NCBI GenBank assembly: GCA_944385995.1 | Contig: CALWZL010000014.1 | Span: 1 to 41,796 of the forward strand | Direction: 5' to 3' | Length of the DNA stretch: 41,796 nucleotides | Origin: an uncultured Faecalibacterium sp. | GTDB taxonomy: Bacteria > Bacillota > Clostridia > Oscillospirales > Ruminococcaceae | Part shown: in pieces, positions 1 to 7,766 of the stretch | How the letters are laid out: every line of letters begins with the position of its first letter | How positions within the stretch are numbered: position 1 is the stretch's first letter | Program-made: the position numbers and the translations under genes | The notes under the pieces: generated by a model | Database searches by the model: none | Told to the model about the DNA's origin: nothing | Seen by the model: the letters and a program-made list of their open reading frames with translations, nothing else

Positions 1-887
1 TCGATCAGGCCCTTGTCGATGAACTTGTTGAAGAAGTCCATCTCGTCGGGGCAGTTGTCCAGCACATAGCGGATGACGTACTTGGTCATGGCCTCGGCCA
101 CGTCCATATAGCCGGCCAGGTCGCAGAAGGCCATTTCCGGCTCGATCATCCAGAATTCGGCGGCGTGGCGGGTGGTGAAGCTCTTTTCAGCCCGGAAGGT
201 GGGTCCGAAGGTGTACACCTTGCCGAAGGCCATGGCCATGGCCTCGGCTTCCAGCTGGCCCGACACCGTCAGGTTGACCGGCTTGCCGAAGAAGTCCTTG
301 CTGTAGTCGGCCTTCCCGTCCTCGGTGGTGGGCAGGTTGTCCAGGTCCAGGGTGGTGACCCGGAACATCTCGCCGGCGCCCTCGCAGTCGGAGGCGGTCA
401 GGATGGGCGAATGGGAGTAGACAAAGCCGTTCTCCTGGAAGAACCGGTGGATGGCGTAGGCCGCCACGCTGCGGACCCGGAAAGCGGCGTTGAAGGTGTT
501 GGTGCGGGGGCGCAGGGTGGGCATGGTGCGCAGGTACTCCATGCTCATCTTCTTTTTCTGGAGGGGGTACTCCTCCGAGGGGCAGGCGCCCAGAATCTCG
601 ATGGTGTCGGCGTTCAGCTCAAAGGGCTGCTTGGCCTGGGGGGTCAGGATCAGGCGGCCGGTGACCTGCATGCTGGTGTAGAGGCCAGCGTGGGCCACCT
701 CGTCGTAGTTCGGCAGCTTGGCGGCCTCAAAGACCACCTGCAGGGTCTTGAAGCAGCCGCCGTCCGACAGGGCGATGAAGCCGATGTTCTTGCTGTCGCG
801 GATGTTTTTGGCCCAGCCGCAGACCGTCAATACGGTGCCGTCGGCGGGGGTTTCCCGGTAGAGGGATGCGATTTCGGTGCGTTCCAT
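1..887 (-). CDS. asnS: Asparaginyl-tRNA synthetase, partial (C-terminal part beyond window edge)
   Basis: Charges tRNA-Asn with asparagine in the cytoplasm. The ATG at 887 opens a frame beginning [10 protein letters not shown]; an N-terminal OB-fold anticodon-binding part covers roughly residues 15-110. It is followed by the class II synthetase core, with the AsnRS-typical block [18 protein letters not shown] and, near residue 230, a class II motif 2 region (FRAEKS, then FWMIEPE). The last 150 or so residues, including motif 3, lie outside the window, so the gene is partial only because of the cut. It is preceded by a complete T-box leader and a strong promoter, so expression should respond to uncharged tRNA-Asn. 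AspRS is the main alternative, but the leader specifier (AAC) and the motif wording favour AsnRS. Confidence 0.95.
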   Translation of the reverse strand, partial: MERTEIASLYRETPADGTVLTVCGWAKNIRDSKNIGFIALSDGGCFKTLQVVFEAAKLPNYDEVAHAGLYTSMQVTGRLILTPQAKQPFELNADTIEILGACPSEEYPLQKKKMSMEYLRTMPTLRPRTNTFNAAFRVRSVAAYAIHRFFQENGFVYSHSPILTASDCEGAGEMFRVTTLDLDNLPTTEDGKADYSKDFFGKPVNLTVSGQLEAEAMAMAFGKVYTFGPTFRAEKSFTTRHAAEFWMIEPEMAFCDLAGYMDVAEAMTKYVIRYVLDNCPDEMDFFNKFIDKGLI

Positions 888-911
888 GAAACAATACCTC
901 CCAAAAAGTAA

Positions 912-1195
912 AAGACAGCTTTCTCCCCGTACTCCAGGGCGAACAAGCTGTCTTGTAATGTCCGCGGTGCCACCTGAATTCACCGGCCGGCGGCCGGTCT
1001 CTATGCTCATGCTGCCCGAAGGCGGCGAAGCACTCCCCTTCTAACGCTGGGGTGGGCGGCGCACCTACTGCCCGCGGGGCGGGGTTCAGCTTGCAGCTCC
1101 CGGGTGTTCGTTCCCTCCTCCTGCGGGCAGGCTCTCAGCAAACGCCTGCTCTCTGTGCCGTCGCGGGGGAGGTACTTTTCCCGATCAAGGCTTTT
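912..1195 (-). promoter_or_regulatory. T-box leader (tRNA-Asn responsive) of asnS
   Basis: On the minus strand the hallmark T-box sequence AGGTGGCACCGCGG lies at about 962-975. Just downstream is an intrinsic terminator with stem arms 945-954 and 912-921 followed by a T-rich run. The 3' part of the T-box overlaps the terminator's 5' arm, as expected for antiterminator/terminator switching. Upstream, a Stem I-like region contains AGAGAGCAGGCG and GCTGAGAGCCTGC. A candidate specifier AAC (Asn) sits in GGGAACGAACACCC near 1107-1117. The exact specifier register is inference; the T-box call itself is secure. Confidence 0.93.
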
Positions 1196-1206
1196 CAGAT
1201 AGTGGC

Positions 1207-1235
1207 ACTATAGCATAACTGCGTCTGTTTGTCAA
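1207..1235 (-). promoter_or_regulatory. Sigma-A promoter of the asnS T-box transcript
   Basis: Reading the minus strand, TTGACA (1235-1230), a 17-base spacer and TATAGT (1212-1207). It is placed directly upstream of the T-box Stem I and just past the spoIIP stop. Confidence 0.85.
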
Positions 1236-2344
1236 CCCGCGCCCCCAAAAAGGGAAACCAGGGCATTGGCGGCCAGCTGGCCGGCGTAGAGGGCCTCGTT
1301 CAGATTGTTGCCGTGGGTGCCGATCTCAATCAACAGGCTGCCGGTGGTCAGGTCCTGGTTGTAAAACCGGTAGCTGAACAGCACCGGCCGGGTGAACCCG
1401 GGGTACATCCCCTCCATGGCGCTCTCCCAGGCGGCGGCAAACCGGAGATTCTGCCGCCAGTTGGGCAGCGAGACGGTGGAGCCGTTGTCACAGCCGCAGA
1501 TCAGCATGACCTGGGCGGCCTTGCGGCCGTTGACCTCCACCACAGGGGCCATCCGGGCCCCGGCGTCGTTTTCGATGGCGTCCCGGTGGACATCCAGCAC
1601 CACCTTGATGCTGGGGTACTGGGCCAGATACTGCTGGACCACCGCCCGGCTGTTGGCATAACTGCCTGTATAACTGGGGTAGTCGTTGAGGGTCTCGTCG
1701 TGGAGGGTGTTGATGCCGGCGGCGTTGAGGGTGTCGGCCATCACCCGGCCCACCGCGCACATGTTCAAAGCCCGGTCGGTGGTGCGGGCCCCGTCCCCCG
1801 GCGCAAACCACAGACCCGACGCCGACCGGAAGCACTCGGTGGCGTGGGTGTGCATGATGAGGACCTGGGGCTCGGCGCTGTTCAGTTCCACATGGAAGGG
1901 CAGCGGGCTCTGGATCTCGGCGGCCACTTCGGCAGAGGAAACGCTGGTGTTGTTCTTGATGGTGCCGGCGTCGCAGGCGATGTACTTTTCGCCGCTGCCC
2001 TGGCCGTAGGATGTCTCGATGACGGTGCCGGCGTCGGCGGGTTTCTGGTCGTCGGGGGTCAGCTCCACCAGATACCGCTCGATGCCGGAAACGGCGGCGG
2101 AGGAGGCCGCTTCAGAAGAAGCCGCCGTGCTGTCAGACGCGCTGTCCGCCTGGACGGATTCGGTCAGGCAGGAAAAGGCGGTCCGCAGGGCGGGCACCGG
2201 CCCCACCAGGGCCCCCGCCAGGGTGAGGGCAATCCCCCGGCCCCAGACCGTCAGGGCCAGCATCACCGCGGCCGCTCCCAGCGCCGCCCAGCCTGTCCCC
2301 GAACCGGCGCGGCCGGCCGGGGTATCCCGGTGATTTTCCTGCAT
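1232..2344 (-). CDS. spoIIP: Stage II sporulation protein P (SpoIIP), peptidoglycan amidase/endopeptidase
   Basis: Family role: cell-wall hydrolase that works with SpoIID to thin and degrade septal peptidoglycan and drive forespore engulfment. The ATG at 2344 is preferred over upstream in-frame codons because it follows AAAGGGGCGAGAGG; this gives 370 residues. An N-terminal hydrophobic segment (about residues 20-45) should anchor it in the mother-cell membrane. A low-complexity Ser/Ala linker follows. The hydrolase domain shows the zinc-ligand pattern of the family: VLIMHTHATE (His165/167, Glu170), VLDVHRDA (His253) and IEIGTHGNNLNEA (Glu340 region). It lies 56 bases downstream of gpr on the same strand and probably shares its transcript, as gpr-spoIIP does in Bacilli. 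Its stop nearly touches the asnS promoter. Confidence 0.93.
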   Translation of the reverse strand: MQENHRDTPAGRAGSGTGWAALGAAAVMLALTVWGRGIALTLAGALVGPVPALRTAFSCLTESVQADSASDSTAASSEAASSAAVSGIERYLVELTPDDQKPADAGTVIETSYGQGSGEKYIACDAGTIKNNTSVSSAEVAAEIQSPLPFHVELNSAEPQVLIMHTHATECFRSASGLWFAPGDGARTTDRALNMCAVGRVMADTLNAAGINTLHDETLNDYPSYTGSYANSRAVVQQYLAQYPSIKVVLDVHRDAIENDAGARMAPVVEVNGRKAAQVMLICGCDNGSTVSLPNWRQNLRFAAAWESAMEGMYPGFTRPVLFSYRFYNQDLTTGSLLIEIGTHGNNLNEALYAGQLAANALVSLFGGAG

Positions 2345-2400
2345 CCTCTCGCCCCTTTCCCACAGACTTACTACCTGTTTTATGCGGGGGGCGGGGCCTT

Positions 2401-3195
2401 TTATGCCTGGCTGGCCAGCCAGCACAGCTGATTCACCGTCAGACGGGGCTGCAAAGCCCGGTTGATGGCGGTCCCCAGCAAAGCCGCCCCGTGGGCAATG
2501 ACGCTGTCCAGGGCCCGGGGGGTGACAATCAGGTCTTTCCCCTCCTCCGCCTCCATCAGGGTGGGAATCCCCGCCGCAATCACCGGCAGACCCAGGGCGG
2601 CGGCGTCCAGATGCCGGGGGTTGTCCGGGTTGGCGGGGGCCAGCCCGGTGTCGGAAAATTGCAGGGTCCGGCCCAGCCGCTCCGGCTCGGAGGAACAGAG
2701 GCTGTCCACGCAGATCAGGGCGGCGGGCCGCACCGCCTGGACCAGGGCCGCCGCCAGGGCCTGGAGGCTGATGCCCGCCGCCTGGGACACCCCCGGGGCC
2801 ATGGCCGCCACCGGCCGGATGCCCCGGATGGGCAGGCCGTGGCCCGCCCCCATGGTCACCAGGATGTGCTGAACGGTGCGGGGGCCCAGGGCGTCGGCGG
2901 TGACCCGGCGATTTCCAATCCCCAGCACCAGCACCGGCCCCGCCGCCGGCAGCAGGGCGGCCAGCTCCGCCGCGGCCAGCTCGATGACGGCGTTGTCCCG
3001 CTCGTCCAGCAGGCTGACGCTGGGGGTCTCCAGGGTGACATACCGCCCCCGGGGCCGGGCCAGATCATCCCGGGACACCTCCACCCGGGTCACCACCACC
3101 CCGCCCTGACGGATGGATGCCAGCCGCACCCCGGCGGCGCCGGCCGCCGCGTTGTCCGGCCCGAATAATTCGTCTGCCATGTCGGTAGATCGCAT
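2401..3195 (-). CDS. gpr: Germination protease GPR (peptidase family A25), short form
   Basis: Family role: cleaves small acid-soluble spore proteins when spores germinate. The start at 3195 follows AGGAGGG with a 6-base gap. The family core is clear: GVVVTRVEV, GRYVTLETPS, then VLVLGIGNRRVTADALGPRTV with Asp101, and ICVDSLCSS with Asp164. These align with the two catalytic aspartates described for Bacillus GPR. The C-terminal block TPRALDSVIAHGAALLGTAIN is also family-typical. At 264 residues it is well short of the roughly 320-370 of characterised members, with a compressed N-terminal propeptide region and little after the core. It is followed by spoIIP. The upstream region carries a small stem (GGCCTT/AAGGCC) immediately before the ribosome-binding site, of unknown meaning. 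Confidence 0.92.
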   Translation of the reverse strand: MRSTDMADELFGPDNAAAGAAGVRLASIRQGGVVVTRVEVSRDDLARPRGRYVTLETPSVSLLDERDNAVIELAAAELAALLPAAGPVLVLGIGNRRVTADALGPRTVQHILVTMGAGHGLPIRGIRPVAAMAPGVSQAAGISLQALAAALVQAVRPAALICVDSLCSSEPERLGRTLQFSDTGLAPANPDNPRHLDAAALGLPVIAAGIPTLMEAEEGKDLIVTPRALDSVIAHGAALLGTAINRALQPRLTVNQLCWLASQA

Positions 3196-3284
3196 ATTGT
3201 CCCTCCTTTGGCCTTTGGCAAGGCCCGTGTTTTGGCCAAAGTGTGGGCAAAAAAATTTTTTTCAAACAAAATTTCAAAAAAAGC

Positions 3285-3313
3285 TTGCGCAGATGCGGCG
3301 AATATGGTATCAT
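3285..3313 (+). promoter_or_regulatory. Promoter of rpsT
   Basis: TTGCGC (3285-3290), 17-base spacer, TATCAT (3308-3313), about 30 bases upstream of the rpsT ribosome-binding site. The AT-rich stretch 3250-3280 just upstream could act as an UP-like element. Confidence 0.65.
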
Positions 3314-3352
3314 AAGATGCGCTGTTATAGGTAGCCAAGGAGGTGGAACGAA

Positions 3353-3613
3353 TTGCCTAACATCAAATCTCAGAAGGACCGCGTTGTCCAGTCTGCTGCA
3401 GAGCGGGCCCACAACAAGGCCATTAAGACCAACCTGAAAACAGTCGTCAAGAAGGCAAACGCTGCCATCGATGCCAAAGCCGCTGACAAGGACGCAACTG
3501 TCCTGGCTGCTGTTTCCGCGATCGACAAGGCCCGCGCCAAGGGCGTGCTGAAGAAAAACACCGCGTCCCGGAAGATCAGCCGTCTGGCCAAGCACGCCAA
3601 CAAGGCAGTCTAA
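3353..3613 (+). CDS. rpsT: 30S ribosomal protein S20
   Basis: Primary 16S rRNA-binding protein of the small subunit. The 86-residue product begins PNIKSQKDRV after the initiator and ends ISRLAKHANKAV, the usual length and wording for S20. Translation starts at TTG (3353), fixed by AAGGAGGT (3337-3344) eight bases upstream and by lack of any in-frame ATG. Lysine/alanine-rich helices fit the three-helix bundle of the family. It stands alone between divergent gpr and convergent spoVA genes, with its own promoter and terminator. Its codons (many GCT, GTT, CGC) are those of a highly expressed gene. The TTG start is consistent with the non-AUG starts known for rpsT in other bacteria. Confidence 0.97.
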   Translation: MPNIKSQKDRVVQSAAERAHNKAIKTNLKTVVKKANAAIDAKAADKDATVLAAVSAIDKARAKGVLKKNTASRKISRLAKHANKAV

Positions 3614-3619
3614 AGCCGT

Positions 3620-3916
3620 TCACGACTGGTTCGATACGATTGACGAGCAAAGCTCTCCGCGCCATCCAACGGGCAGGAGGGCTTTTGTTGTATCTGGAGG
3701 TTCCAGAAGGCCGTCGGGGCCGGGGTCCGGCAGGGGCAGCCAGAGCCAGCCCAGGGCATAGCCCAGGCAGACGGCGCCGGCCAGCAGCAGGGCCGCGGGG
3801 CCGAAGCCGGGGCCCAAACCCAGAAAGGTCCCCGCGATTCCCCGGACAGCCCAATAGAAGGAGGGCAGGCCCGCCAGGGCCCAGGCGGTCAGAAAGCAGA
3901 ACAGACAGATGGTCAT
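3620..3916 (-). CDS. Small hypothetical membrane protein at the end of the spoVA operon
   Basis: A 98-residue product I do not recognise. It starts at ATG 3916 behind a GGGGG-rich site 10 bases upstream. Two hydrophobic segments are visible (about residues 1-20 and 38-60), separated by a Gly/Pro-rich turn. Codon use changes within the frame. The first 73 or so codons have strongly G/C-ending codons like their neighbours; the last 23 (from PPDTTK on) do not, and lie on top of the rpsT terminator. It is the fourth frame in line after spoVAC, spoVAD and spoVAE, so it may be a spore-membrane accessory protein, but only position supports that. It could also be a truncated remnant whose original 3' end was lost. 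Confidence 0.45.
   Translation of the reverse strand: MTICLFCFLTAWALAGLPSFYWAVRGIAGTFLGLGPGFGPAALLLAGAVCLGYALGWLWLPLPDPGPDGLLEPPDTTKALLPVGWRGELCSSIVSNQS
3649..3690 (+). terminator. Intrinsic terminator of rpsT
   Basis: Stem AAAGCTCTCC (3649-3658) pairs with GGAGGGCTTT (3676-3685), extended by GCC/GGC inside, and is followed by TTTTGTTGT. It overlaps the 3' end of the convergent small membrane-protein frame on the other strand. Confidence 0.75.
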
Positions 3917-3992
3917 GGTATGTAACCCCCTTTGGGTTCAGGATACGATACCGAAGGCGCAAAGAGGGGCGCTGTATGTCGATGGGTCCGGG

Positions 3993-4355
3993 TTAATTCT
4001 GGTCGTGGCTTCTGCCCACCAGGGAGAAGAACACGCCGCACAAAAGGCTGGCGGCGATGCCGGCGGCCCCGGCCGTCAGGCCGCCGGTGAGGCAGCCCAG
4101 CAGGCCCTGTTCTTCCACCGCCTGCCGGACCCCCTGGGCCAGCAGGTGGCCAAAGCCCAGCAGCGGCACCGAAGCGCCGCTGCCCGCAAAGTCGGCCAGG
4201 GGCCCGTAGAGGCCCAGGGCCGACAGCACCACCCCGGCCACCACATAGCCGGTGAGAATCCGGGCGGGGGTGAGGCTGGTCTTGTCGATCAGAATCTGGC
4301 CGATGAGACAGAGCAGTCCCCCCACCAGAAAGGCCGAGACGTATTGCATCTTCAT
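3993..4355 (-). CDS. spoVAE: Stage V sporulation protein AE (SpoVAE/SpoVAEb family)
   Basis: Family role: membrane part of the SpoVA channel that moves Ca-dipicolinate into the developing spore and out during germination. The 120-residue product has several hydrophobic segments (about 6-22, 33-52, 62-72, 88-113) and the family phrases CLIGQILIDKTSLTPARIL and SVPLLGFGHLLAQGV. Its ATG (4355) overlaps the spoVAD stop in an ATGA arrangement, so translation is probably coupled to spoVAD. Length matches SpoVAEb-type proteins (about 115-120). The larger open frame extending upstream of it is an out-of-frame reading of spoVAD. Confidence 0.92.
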   Translation of the reverse strand: MKMQYVSAFLVGGLLCLIGQILIDKTSLTPARILTGYVVAGVVLSALGLYGPLADFAGSGASVPLLGFGHLLAQGVRQAVEEQGLLGCLTGGLTAGAAGIAASLLCGVFFSLVGRSHDQN

Positions 4356-5371
4356 TCCTCCTCTGTGACGGCGGGGGCGGTCAGCTCCACCAGATGGGCG
4401 ATGGCCGGGATGCTCTCCCTTTGCAGGAAGGTGGACTGGCTCATCAGGGCGCCGGTGGCAATGAACACCACCCGGCGCAGTTCCCCCGCTTCCAGCCGGG
4501 GCAGGATGTGGGCCGAGAGGACGCTGGCACAGCAGCCGGGCCCCGAGCCGCCGCTGTGGACCTGGGGATCGGACCCGTAGAGCAGGCAGCCGCAGTCCTC
4601 GTGGTGATAGGGGCCGATGCCCTCGGCTTCCAGCAGTTCGGCCAAAAGGCCGCTGCCCACCCGGCCCAGATCGCCGGTGTAAATGCAGTCCAGGGCGCCG
4701 GGGGGCGTGTTGGTGTCGGCCAGATAGTGCAGCAGGGTGGCGGCGGCCGCCGGGGCCATGGCGGCCCCCATGTTGTTGATGTCCTTGACCCGGTAGTCCA
4801 GAACCCGGCCGAAGGTCACCGCCCGGACCTGGACCCCCTGCCCTGCCGGCCGCAGGAGGCAGCAGCCGGCGGCGGTGGCGGTCCACTGGGAAGTGGGGGT
4901 GCGGACGGCGCCGTAGCTCAGAGGGGTGCGGAACTGCCGCTCGGCGGCGCAGAAGTGCCCCGAGGCCATGGCCAGCACCCCTTCGGCCATCCCGCCGGCG
5001 CAGAGGGCGGCCCCCAGGCCCAGGGCCTCGGCCATGGTGCTGCATGCCCCGAACACCCCCGCAAAGGGGATGTCCAGCTCCCGCATGGTGTAGTTGGAGG
5101 CGGTGCACTGGGCCTGCAGGTCCCCCGACAGGACCAGGCTCACCGACCGCTCGGGAGCGCCCGCCTTCTGGAGACAGAGCCGGGCCGCCCGGAGCTGGAG
5201 GACCTTTTCGGCGGCCTCCCAGGTCTTCTGACCCAGCCAGTTGTCCCGGCTCAGCTGGTCAAATCCGGCTGCCAGAGGGCTTTGGCTCTCCTTTTTGCCG
5301 CCCACCGCCGCATGGGCCGCGATGACCGGCGGCGCGGGAAAAATCAGGGTGTCGCCATGCCGCAGCGCCAT
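4352..5371 (-). CDS. spoVAD: Stage V sporulation protein AD (SpoVAD)
   Basis: Peripheral SpoVA protein that binds dipicolinic acid on the inner spore membrane. It has a thiolase-like fold without known thiolase activity. The product is 339 residues, the usual length. Recognisable blocks are DNWLGQKTWEAAE, LVLSGDLQAQCTASNYTMR, FGACSTMAEALGLGA (the Cys in the thiolase nucleophile position), YRVKDINNMGAAMAPAAA, and the C-terminal HHEDCGCLLYG and FIATGALMSQ. The start at 5371 gives MALRHGDTLIF. It is the middle gene of spoVAC-AD-AE; 96 bases separate it from spoVAC and four bases overlap spoVAE. Confidence 0.95.
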   Translation of the reverse strand: MALRHGDTLIFPAPPVIAAHAAVGGKKESQSPLAAGFDQLSRDNWLGQKTWEAAEKVLQLRAARLCLQKAGAPERSVSLVLSGDLQAQCTASNYTMRELDIPFAGVFGACSTMAEALGLGAALCAGGMAEGVLAMASGHFCAAERQFRTPLSYGAVRTPTSQWTATAAGCCLLRPAGQGVQVRAVTFGRVLDYRVKDINNMGAAMAPAAAATLLHYLADTNTPPGALDCIYTGDLGRVGSGLLAELLEAEGIGPYHHEDCGCLLYGSDPQVHSGGSGPGCCASVLSAHILPRLEAGELRRVVFIATGALMSQSTFLQRESIPAIAHLVELTAPAVTEEE

Positions 5372-5467
5372 GGATGCCCCACTCCTTTCCGATGATTTCC
5401 CACAGGGCCGGGAAATTTCCTTTCCTGCCCTGTTTTTGCAATATTTTCTGTCTGGCGGGCGTATCCT

Positions 5468-5911
5468 CTATATGAGGCCCGCCAGCCACCACACAAACCC
5501 GTAGACCGCAGCGGCCAGGGTGCCGTAGACGATGACCGGCCCGGCAATGGTGAACATCTTGGCGCCGGTGCCGGTGATGCGGCCCTCGGACTGAAACTCA
5601 ATGGCCGCGCTGACCACCGAATTGGCAAAGCCGGTGATGGGCACCAGGCTGCCGGCGCCGGCTTTGGAGGCCAGCTTCTGATACCATCCCAGGGTGGTCA
5701 GAATCCCCGACAGCAAAATCAGGGTACAGCTGGTGAGGGTGCCCGCCGTCTCGGGGTCGGCCCCGGCGGCCAGATACCGCTGCCGGAACAGTTCCCCCAG
5801 CAGGCAGATGCTTCCCCCGACGCAGAAGGCCCACAGACCGTCCCTGACGATGGGGGAAGGAGGTCCCGCCTGCCGGACCCGGCGGGCGTATTCCTCGATG
5901 GACACAACCAT
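5468..5911 (-). CDS. spoVAC: Stage V sporulation protein AC (SpoVAC)
   Basis: Integral membrane subunit of the SpoVA dipicolinate channel; the B. subtilis protein behaves as a mechanosensitive channel. The 147-residue product carries family phrases WAFCVGGSICLLGELF, LTTLGWYQKLASKAGAGSLVPITGFANSVVSAAIE and GRITGTGAKMFTIAGPVIVYG. About four membrane segments are predicted by eye. It is the first gene of the operon. A sequence resembling a sigma-G promoter lies 30-60 bases upstream, in agreement with forespore expression of spoVA genes. Confidence 0.95.
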   Translation of the reverse strand: MVVSIEEYARRVRQAGPPSPIVRDGLWAFCVGGSICLLGELFRQRYLAAGADPETAGTLTSCTLILLSGILTTLGWYQKLASKAGAGSLVPITGFANSVVSAAIEFQSEGRITGTGAKMFTIAGPVIVYGTLAAAVYGFVWWLAGLI

Positions 5912-5942
5912 AAATCTTCGCCTCGCTCCCTTGTTTGGCAGA

Positions 5943-5971
5943 TAGTCTGCCCAGGGGCGGCGGGATTATAC
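5943..5971 (-). promoter_or_regulatory. Possible sigma-G promoter of the spoVA operon
   Basis: On the minus strand GTATA (5971-5967), 17 bases, CAGACTA (5949-5943). Compared with the sigma-G pattern GMATR-N17/18-CATWMTA, each box has one mismatch. A 15-base hairpin GGCAGATAGTCTGCC (5937-5951) overlaps the -10. A TATAAT also occurs on this strand at about 5966-5971 without a good -35. Confidence 0.42.
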
Positions 5972-6006
5972 CCGATCCAAGATGAAGGAACAGAGAGGTC
6001 TTTTGT

Positions 6007-6927
6007 ATGCAGCAGCCTATGCCCCATGATCCGTCCCGCCGCCCGGTCCACCGCAAGATGACCCGGGCCGAGATCCGCCGCCGTCGCCGCCGCCGTGCCG
6101 CCCGGCGGCTGGCCGTCTTGTTCTGTGCCCTGGCCCTGGTGGCCGGGGGCGTTTCCTTTGCGGTGACCCGGATGCAGGCCGCCCCCGGCGCGTCGGCCGC
6201 CTCGGGGGCCGACAGCAGTCCCGCTTCTTCCGGGACCGGCGGCACCGCGTCCAGCGCGGCCTCCCAGGCCCCGGCGGCGCCCCAGAATGCCCTGGGCCTC
6301 ACCGCCGCCCAGGCCCAGGCCATGCTGGATGACCCGCTGATGGTCCTGGTCAACCACAGCACCCCCATGCCGGAGGACTATACCTTCGAGACCAAGGAGT
6401 GCGGCTCGGCCACCGCCATCAACAAGACCCTTCAGACCGGGGCCGCCGACGCCTTTTTGGAAATGCAGGCCGCGGCAGCCGCCGACGGCATCACCATCTG
6501 GATGCAGAGCGGCTACCGGAGCGTGGAGTACCAGACCACCCTCTATACCAACAAGACCCAGCAGTTTTTGAACCAGGGCTATGACGAGGCCACCGCCAAG
6601 GAGATGGCCGCCGGGATTGTGAATCCCCCGGGCTATTCCGAGCACAACTGCGGCCTGGCCGCCGACCTGAACTGTCCCGACTTCACCGACCTGGACACCG
6701 GCTTTGAGAACACCACCGCCTTCACCTGGCTGTGTGAGCACGCCGGGGAGTATGGCTTCATCCTCCGCTACCCCAAGGGAGAGGAGGCCGAGGCCATCAC
6801 CGAGATCACCTATGAGCCCTGGCACTGGCGGTATGTGGGCCCCGAAAACGCCGCCCGGATCAACGCCAGCGGCCTGGTATTCGAGGACTATATCGCCCAG
6901 CTGCAGCAGATCGCCGCGGCTGGGTGA
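6007..6927 (+). CDS. VanY/DdcY-type D-Ala-D-Ala carboxypeptidase (peptidase M15B), membrane anchored
   Basis: Likely removes the terminal D-alanine from peptidoglycan stem peptides outside the cell. The 306-residue product has a short cytoplasmic Arg-rich N-terminus, one membrane segment (about residues 34-55) and an Ala/Ser/Gly linker to about residue 100. A LAS-type zinc peptidase domain follows: SEHNCGLAAD (His213, Asp220 as zinc ligands) and EPWHWRY (Glu270 catalytic, His273 zinc ligand). The block MQSGYRSVEYQTTLY before it is also typical of VanY/DacY. No vanR/S or vanX lies nearby, so this is an ordinary wall-maintenance enzyme rather than a resistance cassette. It is divergent from spoVAC. 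I chose ATG 6007 with AGAGAGG upstream. Confidence 0.9.
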   Translation: MQQPMPHDPSRRPVHRKMTRAEIRRRRRRRAARRLAVLFCALALVAGGVSFAVTRMQAAPGASAASGADSSPASSGTGGTASSAASQAPAAPQNALGLTAAQAQAMLDDPLMVLVNHSTPMPEDYTFETKECGSATAINKTLQTGAADAFLEMQAAAAADGITIWMQSGYRSVEYQTTLYTNKTQQFLNQGYDEATAKEMAAGIVNPPGYSEHNCGLAADLNCPDFTDLDTGFENTTAFTWLCEHAGEYGFILRYPKGEEAEAITEITYEPWHWRYVGPENAARINASGLVFEDYIAQLQQIAAAG

Positions 6928-6964
6928 CGAAACTGTAAACGGGGTGTGAAAGTTTCGGCCCTGA

Positions 6965-6993
6965 TTGCTTTTTGAGGCCCGATATGATAAAAT
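6965..6993 (+). promoter_or_regulatory. Promoter of the lipoprotein/MBOAT/DHHW operon
   Basis: TTGCTT (6965-6970), 17 bases, TAAAAT (6988-6993). The roughly 75-base leader contains a small stem TGCGCC/GGCGCA at 7029-7045. Confidence 0.7.
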
Positions 6994-7074
6994 AAGCATG
7001 GTTTGCAACAAACCGATTTGTGCATGGCTGCGCCCCTTCGGCGCACAAAGATACCATCGAGAGAAGGAAAAAGA

Positions 7075-7665
7075 ATGGATATGATGAAACGCAATGTTTT
7101 GGTTTCGCTGACCGCTGTGATGCTCTGTGCTGCCCTGCTGGCAGGCTGCGGCAGCTCGTCCTCCGGTTCCAGCAGCACCGCTGCCAGTGAGCCGGCTTCC
7201 TCGGCTGCTTCTGCCGCCAGTGAAGCCGGCACTGAGACCAGCGCAGAGGAAAACGGCTCCTCCGATCTGGACGCCGCCGTCTCCCAGCTGCTGGAGGCCA
7301 ACCCGATTTCCAATCAGTTTGAGATCACGGCCATGAACATCGAGTACGATTTCGGCCTGGCCGCCGAGGACGTGGTGACCTACAAGGGCGTCAAGAGCAA
7401 CGACAACGGCGACGCCGGCCTGGTGCTGGTGATTCAGCCCGCCGAGGGCAAGGCCGAGACCATCTGCCAGCAGCTGGAGACCTACAAGGAAGATCAGGTG
7501 GCCTTCTACGGCAACTATGCCGAGTTCGCCCAGGCCCAGAGCAACGTGGAAAACGCTGTGATTTCGGGCCGGGACAACCTGGTGGTGATGGTCATCGCAT
7601 CCAACGAGGCCTCGGGCGACCTGAGCCAGGCGGTGGATGAGGTCATCAACGACTACGCAAACTAA
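7075..7665 (+). CDS. DUF4358-like secreted lipoprotein
   Basis: A 196-residue product starting at ATG 7075, fixed by GAGAAGGA upstream; upstream in-frame codons have no such site. It has a lipoprotein signal peptide with the lipobox LLAGC (Cys25 would be lipidated), then a Ser/Ala/Glu-rich linker to about residue 65. The folded domain resembles DUF4358: it contains EITAMNIEYDFGLAAEDVV and an ending ASGDLSQAVDEVINDYAN. I know of no biochemical function. Proteins like this commonly sit beside MBOAT and DHHW genes in clostridia, as here, suggesting a role in modifying surface polymers. An intrinsic-terminator-like hairpin lies between it and the MBOAT gene. Confidence 0.8.
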   Translation: MDMMKRNVLVSLTAVMLCAALLAGCGSSSSGSSSTAASEPASSAASAASEAGTETSAEENGSSDLDAAVSQLLEANPISNQFEITAMNIEYDFGLAAEDVVTYKGVKSNDNGDAGLVLVIQPAEGKAETICQQLETYKEDQVAFYGNYAEFAQAQSNVENAVISGRDNLVVMVIASNEASGDLSQAVDEVINDYAN

Positions 7666-7669
7666 TCCT

Positions 7670-7735
7670 GGAATCCCCCACCATGAGCCAATGCCCCTGC
7701 CGGCATCGGCTCTTCTTTGACCATGGGAGGGATTC
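7670..7735 (+). terminator. Nested hairpin/terminator between lipoprotein and MBOAT genes
   Basis: Inner stem GAGCCAATGCC (7685-7695) pairs with GGCATCGGCTC (7702-7712), followed by TTCTTT. An outer arm GGAATCCC (7670-7677) pairs with GGGATTCC (about 7728-7735). The inner part alone would be a leaky terminator; the outer pairing would compete with it or enclose it. Confidence 0.6.
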
Positions 7736-7766
7736 CGCATCTGCCCCGTAAGAAGGAGATACGGCC

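Noticed and set aside
6007-6927. Vancomycin-resistance cassette member
   Set aside because: The VanY-type motifs are real, but there are no vanH/A/X or two-component genes around it. Chromosomal M15B carboxypeptidases are common in clostridia.
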